Of a stretch of 64,000 nucleotides of DNA, positions 32,208 through 40,279 are shown piece by piece (the stretch's first letter is position 1; each line of letters starts with the position of its first letter). The stretch lies in NCBI RefSeq assembly GCF_028746185.1, contig NZ_JAQIVH010000037.1, positions 10,514 to 74,513 on the forward strand, written 5' to 3'. The translations under genes were made by a program, and so were the position numbers. The notes beneath the pieces are model-generated. The model saw only the letters and a list, made by a program, of their open reading frames with translations, was not told where the DNA came from and searched no databases. The DNA comes from Paenibacillus_E qinlingensis. Its GTDB lineage: Bacteria > Bacillota > Bacilli > Paenibacillales > NBRC-103111.

Positions 32208-32700
32208 TAGCTTGTTGCTGGTGAGGTAGGATGGGTGGTTTTGGTGCGTCTGGTGCTGGGCGACGGAGGTAGGAGTAATTAGCTTGTTGCTGGTGAGATA
32301 GGATGGGTGGTTTTGGTGCGTCTCATGTTGGTGGGCTGGGAGTAATTAGCTGGTTGCTGCTGAGATAGCATTGGTGGATTTGGTGCGTCTCATGCTGGGA
32401 TGCGGGGTGGAAGTAATTAGCTTGTTGCTGGTGAGGTATGATTGGTGGAATTGGAGCGTCTCATGCTAGGAGGCGGAGGTGGAGTAATTAGCTTGTTGCT
32501 GGTGAGGTAGGATGGGTGGATTTGGTGCGTCTCATAATGGGAGGCGTGGGTTGGCAGTAATTAGCTTGTTTCTGGTGAGATAGGATGGGTGGATTTGGTG
32601 CGTCTCATGCTGGGGTGCGGAGGTGGGAGTAATTAGCTTGTTGCTGGTGAGATAGGATGGGTCGGATTTGGTGCGTCTGGTGATGGATTCGGAGTATTTG
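32208..32700. repeat. Seven-copy G/T-rich tandem array, period 67-73 bp
   Basis: Units beginning TAGCTTGTTGCTGGTGAG start at 32208, 32280, 32347, 32418, 32489, 32562 and 32634. Each continues with ATGGGTGG, TTGGTGCGTCT and a G-rich tail ending GAGTAAT. Units differ by scattered substitutions and small indels. There are no unique spacers, so it is not a CRISPR array. Confidence 0.9.
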
Positions 32701-32717
32701 AGTAGCTCGGCCACCAA

Positions 32718-32904
32718 TTAGATGGAAAATATCCATCCAATTTTTCCATTTTCCTCACAAATTTTGGATTAGTTGGATTTTTTACATCTAATTCCTCCCA
32801 TATAGCCCCACATTGGATAATCGAAGGAAATTAGATGTAGGTTTTCCAGTTAATCTCCAAACTCAAACGTTTTCCTTAGGATTAGCTGTAGGTTTTCCAG
32901 TTAG
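32718..32904. repeat. 187-bp four-palindrome element, copy 5
   Basis: Units start at 32718, 32769, 32831 and 32882 (51/62/51). Units 3 and 4 share the loop GGTTT. The copy lies between the galT 3' end and the region upstream of marR, in a tandem rather than convergent setting. Confidence 0.92.
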
Positions 32905-32924
32905 TCGGCAATGGGAGGCGAGGA

Positions 32925-32982
32925 GCACGGGGCACAAGTCACGGGACACCGGTCACGGGACACGGGAAACGGGAGGGATCCT
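32925..32982. repeat. Short CACGGGACAC-type direct repeats
   Basis: Variants of CACGGGACAC (cacggggcac, cacgggacac, cacgggacac, cgggaaacgg) recur at roughly 10-16 bp intervals to the right of element copy 5. No function is apparent. Confidence 0.5.
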
Positions 32983-33027
32983 GTACTCCCGGATCCCTGA
33001 CCCCGCGCCACCTCGCGGCGCGCGCAA

Positions 33028-33059
33028 CAAAAAAATCCCTGGTCCACCGACCAGGGATT
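33028..33059 (-). terminator. Intrinsic terminator of the gal operon
   Basis: Arms AATCCCTGGTC (33034-33044) and GACCAGGGATT (33049-33059) form an 11-bp perfect stem with a 4-nt loop. On the minus strand they are followed by seven Ts. It lies 11 bp after the galT stop. Confidence 0.92.
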
Positions 33060-33069
33060 CCGCTCTAAC

Positions 33070-34644
33070 CTACTGCTGCGCGAAGCCCACCGCAGCCAAA
33101 AACCGTCCGAACGCCGCTTGCCCGGCTTCGTCTCTCTTGAAGACGCCTGCGTCGAGCAGGACGTCCATGAACTTGCTGCCGACCTCGGTCTGCAGCACCG
33201 AACTCGCCGCGTCCGCCTTCAGCGACGCGCCATGCTTCGCGAGCAGCGCCGCGATCCAATCCGCATGCTTATGCAGCGGATGGCTCGGATCGCTCAGCTC
33301 GCGGCTGAGCTCGGCTTCGCCGGTGAGCAGCTTGGCGATATCCGCCAGCTCCTGTTGCAGGCGGCCTGGCAGCACCGCCAGCCCCATAACCTCAATCAAG
33401 CCGATGTTCTCCTTCTTGATGTGGTGCAAGTGCTGATGCGGATGGAAAATCCCATCCGGATGCTCCGCGCTGGTGCGGTTGTTCCGCAGCACCAGGTCAA
33501 GCTCGTACTCACCGCGCGCATTGTTGCGGGCGATCGGGGTGATCGTGTTATGCGGGATCCGCTGTCCGTCCTTCTCGCTGAACGCGAGGACTTCCGCTTC
33601 CGCATCGCTGTAAGCACGCCAGTCGTCGAGCAGTTTGCTAGCCAGCTTGTACAGCTGTTGCTTGTTGTGCCCGCTCAGGCGAAGCACTGACATCGGCCAT
33701 TTTACAATTGCGGCCTTCACACCAGCAAAATCCGCATGTGAGAATGCTTTCTCACTTGGCGCTTTTTCCATTGGGAACTTGTGACGTCCCCCTTGGAAAT
33801 GATCGTGGTTCAGGATGGAACCCCCAACGATCGGCAGGTCCGCATTGGATCCGATGAAATAATGCGGGAACTGTTCGATGAAGTCCAGCAAACGGTAGAA
33901 CGTATTTGCCGTTGTTTTCATTGGAATATGCTTCTCATGGAAGATGATGCTGTGCTCGTTATAATACACGTAAGGCGAATACTGCAGGTACCACTTCTCA
34001 CTATCTAGTTCAAGCGGAATAACGCGCAGATTCTGTCTAGCCGGGTGATTCACACGGCCTGCATAGCCCAGATTGTCTACGCAAAGTAGACAGAGGGGGT
34101 AGCTGCTTTGTGGCAGCGTTTTGAGCAGCGCAATTTCCTTCGGATCTTTCTCCGGCCTGGAGAGGTTGATCGTGATTTCCAAATCCCCGTACGCCGTTTC
34201 AGCACGCCAATAAGCATTCTTGGCAATACGATCCATACGAATGTAGTTGGAATCAATGGATTGCTTGTAGAAATAAGCCGTCGCCGCTTCCACACTCTGC
34301 GTTTTGGCGATTTTCCAGAATTCACTTACCACTTCGGAAGGACGAGGCATCATGAGTCCCATGATGCGAGCGTCTAGCAAATCGCGGTATGTCATCGTGT
34401 TCTCTTCCAGTAGTCCTGCTTCCCAAGCGGCATCCAGCAGCTCTTCCAGCAAGCCAACGGGACTGTTCAATTTCTCCGCAGGCACTTCCCCTTGGAAAGG
34501 CTCCGCCAGACCGAACAAATCCAGCAAGGCATTGCGTGAAGTATAGACGTCCAGCTGTTCGATCAACCCATTCTGAGTAGCGAATTGCAGAAGTCTTTCT
34601 ATTGTTAACGCTGCAGATTGCGGCGTTTGTAATGTGCGTTCCAT
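33070..34644 (-). CDS. galT: UDP-glucose--hexose-1-phosphate uridylyltransferase (GalT, class II)
   Basis: The 524-residue protein belongs to the long Firmicute-type GalT, distinct from the about 350-residue E. coli form. Recognisable segments are MMPRPSEVVSEFW, NLGYAGRVNHPARQNLR, YYNEHSIIFHEKHIPM and IVGGSILNHDHFQGGRH, the last carrying the histidine cluster of the active site. It exchanges galactose-1-phosphate with UDP-glucose in the Leloir pathway. It lies 44 bp after galE on the same strand and ends the galK-galE-galT operon at a strong terminator. The 3' third (33070-33620) is clearly more G+C-rich than the 5' part. Confidence 0.95.
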   Translation of the reverse strand: MERTLQTPQSAALTIERLLQFATQNGLIEQLDVYTSRNALLDLFGLAEPFQGEVPAEKLNSPVGLLEELLDAAWEAGLLEENTMTYRDLLDARIMGLMMPRPSEVVSEFWKIAKTQSVEAATAYFYKQSIDSNYIRMDRIAKNAYWRAETAYGDLEITINLSRPEKDPKEIALLKTLPQSSYPLCLLCVDNLGYAGRVNHPARQNLRVIPLELDSEKWYLQYSPYVYYNEHSIIFHEKHIPMKTTANTFYRLLDFIEQFPHYFIGSNADLPIVGGSILNHDHFQGGRHKFPMEKAPSEKAFSHADFAGVKAAIVKWPMSVLRLSGHNKQQLYKLASKLLDDWRAYSDAEAEVLAFSEKDGQRIPHNTITPIARNNARGEYELDLVLRNNRTSAEHPDGIFHPHQHLHHIKKENIGLIEVMGLAVLPGRLQQELADIAKLLTGEAELSRELSDPSHPLHKHADWIAALLAKHGASLKADAASSVLQTEVGSKFMDVLLDAGVFKRDEAGQAAFGRFLAAVGFAQQ

Positions 34645-34688
34645 ATTGCCACTTCCCTTTCTTATGAGAACCTCAACCTCGCGGCGCG

Positions 34689-35687
34689 TTAAACGTTCAC
34701 TTCAGCCGCGTACCCTTTCGGGTGCTTCTGGTGCCAGTTCCACGCGCTCTCGATGATCGCTTCCAAGGAATCCAACGCTGGCTTCCAGCCAAGCTCGGCT
34801 CTTGCACGTTCTGAAGATGCAATCAACGTTGCCGGATCTCCCCCTCTACGAGGTTCAACAACCGCTGGGATTGCATGCCCTGTGACTTTGCGCGCGATAT
34901 CGATCACTTGCTTCACCGAGAAGCCTGTGCCATTCCCAAGGTTATAAATGTTGCTGTCCGCACCGCCGCGCAGCTTCTCTACCGCAAGCACGTGTGCACT
35001 CGCTAGATCGCTAACGTGAATGTAGTCACGAACGCAAGTACCGTCTTCTGTTGCGTAATCCTCGCCGAAGATCGAGATATGCGCTCTTTGACCCAGCGCT
35101 ACCTGCAAAATAATCGGAATCAGATGCGTCTCAGGGCTATGGTCTTCCCCAATTTTGCCACCTGCATGGGCGCCAGCTGCATTAAAGTAGCGCAGCGACA
35201 CATATTTGATACCATGCGCAGTATCGAACCATTTCATCATTTTTTCCATCGCTAGCTTCGTCTCTCCGTACGTATTCGTTGGCAAGGTACGATCGCTTTC
35301 GAGGATTGGAATATTCTCAGGCTCGCCATACGTAGCAGCCGTTGAGGAGAATACGATGCGCTTCACGCCGTATTGCGTCATTTTTTCAAGTAAACATAGG
35401 GTTCCGTACACGTTATTGTGGTAATATTTCGCTGGATTGGTCATACTCTCACCAACGAGTGAATTCGCTGCAAAATGAATGATGGCATCGATATTATTTT
35501 CAGTAAAAACCGTATCCATGAACTCACTGTCGCGCAGATCGCCAACGTATAGTTTACCGCCTAGCACTGCGTCCTTGTGACCTTGCTGCAAGTTATCGAC
35601 GATAACGACTTCTTCACCTTTGGCCAGAAGCTCTGCTACCGCATGCGATCCAATATAGCCCGCTCCACCTGTAACTAGAATTGCCAT
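34689..35687 (-). CDS. galE: UDP-glucose 4-epimerase GalE
   Basis: The 332-residue short-chain dehydrogenase-type epimerase has the NAD-binding loop VTGGAGYIGSHAV at residues 5-17, the SSTAATYGEPENIPI segment containing the catalytic serine/threonine, the YGETKLAMEKM catalytic Tyr-x-x-x-Lys, and RYFNAAGAH and CVRDYIHVSDLA typical of GalE. It interconverts UDP-galactose and UDP-glucose. ATG 35687 begins 1 bp after the galK stop and has GAGGAGGCG upstream; a longer frame to 35705 is not needed. Confidence 0.96.
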   Translation of the reverse strand: MAILVTGGAGYIGSHAVAELLAKGEEVVIVDNLQQGHKDAVLGGKLYVGDLRDSEFMDTVFTENNIDAIIHFAANSLVGESMTNPAKYYHNNVYGTLCLLEKMTQYGVKRIVFSSTAATYGEPENIPILESDRTLPTNTYGETKLAMEKMMKWFDTAHGIKYVSLRYFNAAGAHAGGKIGEDHSPETHLIPIILQVALGQRAHISIFGEDYATEDGTCVRDYIHVSDLASAHVLAVEKLRGGADSNIYNLGNGTGFSVKQVIDIARKVTGHAIPAVVEPRRGGDPATLIASSERARAELGWKPALDSLEAIIESAWNWHQKHPKGYAAEVNV

Positions 35688-35688
35688 T

Positions 35689-36870
35689 TTACAACGCCTC
35701 CTCAAGTTGCTCTACACCGTTGCCAATATCGCAAACATAGAAGCTTGGTGTAAGCCCTGTAATGCCCGTATACTCTGCGCCTACTTGGTCGATGAACATC
35801 TGAACGCTGTCTTCATGCACCAAGGAAACTGTACAACCACCGAAGCCTGCGCCCGTCATCCGTGCACCCAACACACCTGGCACCTTCAATGCCGCTGCAA
35901 CCATCGTATCCAGCTCCAAGCCCGTTACTTCATACAGGTCGCGCAGGGAATCGTGGGAACCGATCATCAACTTACCGAAGGACTCAAGGTCATTCTTCTC
36001 AAGTACCTCGATGGATTTCAAAACGCGATCAATCTCTTCAACAACATGCTCAGCTCTACGACGAACCGTTTCGTCTGGGATCAGGTGTTTATATTCGTTA
36101 AACTGCTCAAGGGTCAATTGCCCAAGCAGCGTGATGTCTGGGAATTGCTTTTGCAAGTAAGTAACTGCCTGCTCACATTGGCTTCTTCTCTCATTGTAAG
36201 CGGAGTCGACGAGACCTCTACGTTTATTCGTGTTGCCGATCACAAGCTTATAGCTGCCGCTTTGAAAAGGAACATGACGATACTCGAGCGTATCGCACAT
36301 CAAGAGGATCGCGTTGTCTTTCTTACCATTTGCTACAGCGAATTGATCCATGATGCCGCAGTTCACGCCAACGAATTGGTTCTCTGTTTCTTGCGCAAGC
36401 AGCGCGATTTTCACCGTATCGATCGGATATTTTTCTAATGTCAGCAAGCTGAAAGCTGTCACAACCTCGATGGAAGCTGAGGAGGAAAGACCTGCACCAT
36501 TCGGGATTTCACCGTGGAACAAAAGATCATAACCTTGCGTCACTGGAAAACCTGCCTTCGCTAAGTGTACGAAGATCCCTTTCGGATAATTGATCCAATC
36601 ATCTTCTTCTTGGTAGGACAAGTCGTCTATGGAAATTTGTTTGCGTAGTGCCAAATTCGTAGATGCGAAGCCGATTACACGATCTTGTCTAGGACGAATG
36701 ATCAAGGTCGTTCCGAACGTCAGAGCTGCCGGGAATACGTAACCGCCGTTGTAATCCGTGTGCTCGCCGATCAAATTCACTCGACCAGGAGCGTGAAATA
36801 CTGCGATTTTCGCAGCCGTTTCTCCGTAAATTTCAATAAACGTGTCTTTAAGTGCTTGCAAATCTGCCAT
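35689..36870 (-). CDS. galK: Galactokinase GalK
   Basis: The 393-residue GHMP kinase has the galactokinase signature PGRVNLIGEHTDYNGGYVFP at residues 28-47, the ATP loop GEIPNGAGLSSSASIEV, the catalytic Asp in GIMDQFA, and GARMTGAGFGGC near the C-terminus. It phosphorylates galactose at C1. ATG 36870 has AAAGGCGG about 9 bp upstream; GTG 36879 is an in-frame alternative. It is the first gene of the gal operon and is divergent from an AraC regulator, which is the obvious candidate activator. Confidence 0.96.
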   Translation of the reverse strand: MADLQALKDTFIEIYGETAAKIAVFHAPGRVNLIGEHTDYNGGYVFPAALTFGTTLIIRPRQDRVIGFASTNLALRKQISIDDLSYQEEDDWINYPKGIFVHLAKAGFPVTQGYDLLFHGEIPNGAGLSSSASIEVVTAFSLLTLEKYPIDTVKIALLAQETENQFVGVNCGIMDQFAVANGKKDNAILLMCDTLEYRHVPFQSGSYKLVIGNTNKRRGLVDSAYNERRSQCEQAVTYLQKQFPDITLLGQLTLEQFNEYKHLIPDETVRRRAEHVVEEIDRVLKSIEVLEKNDLESFGKLMIGSHDSLRDLYEVTGLELDTMVAAALKVPGVLGARMTGAGFGGCTVSLVHEDSVQMFIDQVGAEYTGITGLTPSFYVCDIGNGVEQLEEAL

Positions 36871-37090
36871 GTGTGGCACCGCCTTTAGTGGTGTTGGATG
36901 TTTGTTTGAATGCTGTTCGAAATGTTGCTTGTGTAAGTTTGTAGCTTAAGTATAAAAGATATGCCATGGATTGGCTATGGAGGCATGTTATTTCAACATG
37001 GAAAAATGTGATTTATGGATTCCGTTTCATGTTAGATTTATGATACAGTGGAAGAAAAGAATGGACTTCGAACGGAGATGAGAAAACGTC

Positions 37091-37948
37091 ATGAATAAGC
37101 CAGAGAGCTATTATGTCGTATCGAACCCCCTTCGGGCTGGGGAGAGCGATTTCACGGTGTTATTCGCAGGGGAAAGCCAGACCAAGCCTGAGCATCGCCT
37201 GGGACCGAAAGTATATGACTACTACTTAATTCATTATGTCATATCGGGTCGCGGCGTATTCTCTTCACATGGAGAAGAGTATGCAATTGGCGCTGGCGAC
37301 AGTTTCGTCATAGAGCCCGAACAGTTAATTAGCTACGTCTCCGATGAGATCGAACCGTGGCGCTATTGCTGGATCGCCTTTACGGGCACGCAGGTAGCGA
37401 AACTCGTCAGTGAGGCGGGCCTCACGCCAGCGAACCCCATCATCCATATTTCGCGCAAACGGCACATCCCTGTGCTTTTTCGCCAGATCCAGCAAGCGCT
37501 CAAATCCAAGAAATCGAACGCGCAGCTCAAGGCCACAGGCTACCTCAGCTTATTGCTGGGCGAATACTGCGAAGCCCTATCTGCCCCCGTGGTAACAGGA
37601 TTGGTCGCGGAAGACGAAAGCGACCGCATCGTACAGCAAGCGATTCACTACTTATCCACACAATATGCGGAGCCCATCACCATCGAGATGATGGCTGAGA
37701 GCTTGGGCTATAATCGTGCTTATCTATCGCGCATGTTCAAGCGACACACCAAGGTGACGCCGGTAACGTTCCTGCTTAAGCTGCGCGTAGACAAAGCACG
37801 CTTGCTGCTGCGGGAACGGCTGGAACTCACCATCGAGCAGATCGCGGCGTCAGTAGGCTTCTATGACCCGCTGTACTTCTCCAAGCAATTTCGGCGCTGG
37901 TATGGCGTCTCGCCGAGTGAGTATCGGAGTCAGATTAAGTTGCTCTGA
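37091..37948 (+). CDS. AraC-family regulator, probably of the gal operon
   Basis: The 285-residue protein has an N-terminal cupin-like AraC_binding domain (RLGPKVYDYYLIHYVISGRG ... YAIGAGDSFVIEPEQLISY) and two C-terminal helix-turn-helix motifs (ITIEMMAESLGYNRAYLSRMFKRHT and TIEQIAASVGFYDPLYFSKQFRRWYG), ending in the family SPSEYR. Regulators of this kind (MsmR/RafR type) sense sugars and activate adjacent sugar genes. It is transcribed away from galK with 220 bp between, so control of galKET is likely but inferred. A GGAGATGAG site precedes the ATG. Confidence 0.9.
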   Translation: MNKPESYYVVSNPLRAGESDFTVLFAGESQTKPEHRLGPKVYDYYLIHYVISGRGVFSSHGEEYAIGAGDSFVIEPEQLISYVSDEIEPWRYCWIAFTGTQVAKLVSEAGLTPANPIIHISRKRHIPVLFRQIQQALKSKKSNAQLKATGYLSLLLGEYCEALSAPVVTGLVAEDESDRIVQQAIHYLSTQYAEPITIEMMAESLGYNRAYLSRMFKRHTKVTPVTFLLKLRVDKARLLLRERLELTIEQIAASVGFYDPLYFSKQFRRWYGVSPSEYRSQIKLL

Positions 37949-38075
37949 TTCTCGGCAGCCCTCGAAATATGAACCTTATCACAAATGGTGGTAAAGCGGA
38001 GAGTAGCATTAATGGTGAGATTAAATAGAAAATAACAAAGATGCGACCGAAACGCATCAACGAATAAGCAAGGAG

Positions 38076-40151
38076 CTATTCAATAAGCCCACCTTGCTTT
38101 TTCGTCTCGCCGCCCAGCAATATTGATGCCAGCTGAGTTCGGTTTTTCAGTCCGAATTTTGCCAGCATTGCATTCACATGCTTCTTAACCGCTGCCTCAC
38201 TGATATAAAGAGAGGCAGCAATCTCTCTATTCGTACTTCCTGCCAAAAGAAGCTGAGCCACATCCCTTTCTCGTTTCGTTAGCTCGTTCAGATGAACCTT
38301 GGGATTATTCGGATGGACTTTATCAGGAAGCGAGAGCTGTCTTGAGTCGTCTCCCTTCATTCCGATCATTCGCTTCACATAAGCTCTTAGCTTGTCATTT
38401 CGCGTATCCAACCAGTAGGTTGAAGCCGGTCTCGGCATCCTGTAGTCATTGTGCTCCGCTCCCTGAATTTTCTTGAACCCGAGTCCCAGCATAGCCTGTT
38501 CATAATAGTCCAGCGGAGGAGGAGAGGCTACGATCAGATTGCCCGCCAATACATATTCGAATAGATGAATGATGATGTCCGAGCGAATTTGCTCGTTTTC
38601 CAGATCCTCTACATCAACGCTTAGTAAATACCAAGCCCTACCTTGAGCAGCAGCAACGGACAACTGCTGCCGTTGATCTTGGGGCATCGACTGGAATAAC
38701 GCTCTTGAAACCGCGGCAGATGCGAGATAGTCCCATGTTTGCGAATTTACCGCCACAACTGTAAATACGCCAATTATACGTCCCGCAACGTTACGCAGCA
38801 ATTGAACGGACCAATTACAGTCTGATATGTTTAGCGCGTCCGACCAGTTCACTGCCGACAATCGGAGCAGGCTTTCTTCCGGTGTAAAAGAGAATCGGTA
38901 TAACGCCTGCGATTCCGGGTCAGAGCAGAGGACATTCCATGCACTGGGGCGTTTTTTTCTTCCTGCAATATATGCTTCAAGTTCCTGCGAATTTTGTGCA
39001 TTAAGCGGTTCGCGATAATTCGGCGAGGAATGCGAATGGCGGTAGTGTGCTCTCAGGATTGGGTTGCCGGTGTAATGCAGCAGCTCAGCAAGCTCTTTCG
39101 AAATGTTCTTTCCTCGCGTAATGCCGTCTTCAATTTTTTTCTCAACGAAGGCAACTGCGATTCGATTATACTGTTCGAACTGTTCCGGCATGCGCTCGCG
39201 GAATGTTCGGCGCATATTTTCCCAAACAATCTCGTGTAGCCGCCATCCACCCGTCGAACGGCTCACGAAGGAGAGCTTGATCAACTGATCGAAGGCAGCA
39301 GTGCTGATCGGATTCCCGAGTAACTCCTCAAGCAGTTCTTGATGGAAGGTTCGTACTGCGGAAGAAGCAAATAACAACCGTCGAAGCTCATCATTTGATG
39401 CTTCCAGCAGCCAATGATCCAACATGGCTTCTATTGGCTCTTTCTCGGCAAGAGAGGAGAAGTCCAGCGATCCTGCCAACTCATTGGGTGCAGGAGCAAG
39501 CAGAGAGACGGCAAGTGGATGACCTAACGTCCGAAGCCATACGGCATTTATTGCCTCCTCGCTTGTAATTCCCCAATGCAGCAAATACTGCCGAATCTCC
39601 TCGTAGGTTAGCGAAGAAAGCGGCAGCCGTACGATCAGCTTCTTCCAGGCAGAAAACCTCCAGGGTCCCTCAAGCGGATAACGTCCTGCCACAACGATAA
39701 GGACATTCGTAGGCAAGTGAGGAAAGTAACAGGTACGCATCCAGTAGTCGAGAGCGCCTGCTTCCTCGTATCCATCAATCAGTAGTACAACCTTTTTATC
39801 TTCGGGCAATCGATTGAGCTCCTGAAGGCTCTGACTAGATGCTGTCTCATTGTTATGATTCATGACTGTTTCCATTCCATGCAGAACAGCCCGATCAAAT
39901 GCTGCGGAATCGCCGTTTATCTCCTGCAGATTAACCTGTATGGGAATAGCATTCATTTCTTCAGCTATCAAGGCCAAGCAGGTCAGCAAATAAGTTTTGC
40001 CAATGCCAGCTGTCCCGAACACGTTGAGAATCCGTTCCGTCCGGTCGGAGAGAGTGTTCACAAATTGCTGAAAAAGCCCTGTCTCGAACGAACGCCCCAC
40101 GAATTGGTCGAACATAAGATTGTTCAACCGCTCACCGATCGTTTGCCGCAT
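38076..40151 (-). CDS. LuxR-family regulator with an N-terminal P-loop (MalT/STAND-like) ATPase
   Basis: The 691-residue protein has an N-terminal ATPase with Walker A FGTAGIGKTYL (residues 45-55) and Walker B VVLLIDGYEE (121-130), a long helical middle part, and a C-terminal LuxR helix-turn-helix (about 625-685: LTKRERDVAQLLLAGSTNREIAASLYISEAAVKKHVNAMLAKFGLKNRTQLA). It looks like a signal-transduction ATPase whose nucleotide state controls DNA binding. It is divergent from ilvB-ilvN, 128 bp away, so it may sense or control a branched-chain precursor pathway; this is inferred from position only. Confidence 0.85.
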   Translation of the reverse strand: MRQTIGERLNNLMFDQFVGRSFETGLFQQFVNTLSDRTERILNVFGTAGIGKTYLLTCLALIAEEMNAIPIQVNLQEINGDSAAFDRAVLHGMETVMNHNNETASSQSLQELNRLPEDKKVVLLIDGYEEAGALDYWMRTCYFPHLPTNVLIVVAGRYPLEGPWRFSAWKKLIVRLPLSSLTYEEIRQYLLHWGITSEEAINAVWLRTLGHPLAVSLLAPAPNELAGSLDFSSLAEKEPIEAMLDHWLLEASNDELRRLLFASSAVRTFHQELLEELLGNPISTAAFDQLIKLSFVSRSTGGWRLHEIVWENMRRTFRERMPEQFEQYNRIAVAFVEKKIEDGITRGKNISKELAELLHYTGNPILRAHYRHSHSSPNYREPLNAQNSQELEAYIAGRKKRPSAWNVLCSDPESQALYRFSFTPEESLLRLSAVNWSDALNISDCNWSVQLLRNVAGRIIGVFTVVAVNSQTWDYLASAAVSRALFQSMPQDQRQQLSVAAAQGRAWYLLSVDVEDLENEQIRSDIIIHLFEYVLAGNLIVASPPPLDYYEQAMLGLGFKKIQGAEHNDYRMPRPASTYWLDTRNDKLRAYVKRMIGMKGDDSRQLSLPDKVHPNNPKVHLNELTKRERDVAQLLLAGSTNREIAASLYISEAAVKKHVNAMLAKFGLKNRTQLASILLGGETKKQGGLIE

Positions 40152-40192
40152 AGCATCATCACTCCATTTCGCTATATTTTTATCTAAAAGTA

Positions 40193-40217
40193 TACCCTCA
40201 ACGTAAACGAAAGGGTA
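40193..40217. promoter_or_regulatory. Candidate operator between the LuxR gene and ilvB
   Basis: TACCCT (40193-40198) and AGGGTA (40212-40217) form a dyad, and CTCAAC occurs twice, inside and to the right of it. The position between two divergent genes suits a binding site for the LuxR-type protein, but this is unproven. Confidence 0.35.
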
Positions 40218-40279
40218 GCCTCAACTCGACTTTTCTGTAGTACCGTTAAGAAAGCGGAATGACAAGGAGGTTATTGTAA

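Larger units (their letters stand above)
32119..33027. other. About 900-bp gene-free region with tandem array, 187-bp element copy 5 and short repeats
   Basis: No gene is supported; the frames are broken by repeated TAATTAG stops. Left to right it holds a seven-copy G/T-rich tandem array (32208-32700), element copy 5 (32718-32904) and a short run of CACGGGACAC-like repeats (32925-32980), ending at the galT terminator. Confidence 0.8.

Noticed and set aside
32208..32700. CRISPR array
   Set aside because: Units are contiguous imperfect tandem copies of about 71 bp without unique spacers, and no cas gene is present.
38067..38098. Terminator of the LuxR-type gene
   Set aside because: AGCAAGG/CCTTGCT can pair, but the stem overlaps the coding end, has an 18-nt loop and no T-run follows on the minus strand; too weak to list as a terminator.
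40152..40279. T-box or other leader riboswitch before ilvB
   Set aside because: The gap is only 128 bp and contains no T-box core (AGGGTGG-type) or specifier stem; the dyad found is better explained as a protein-binding site.
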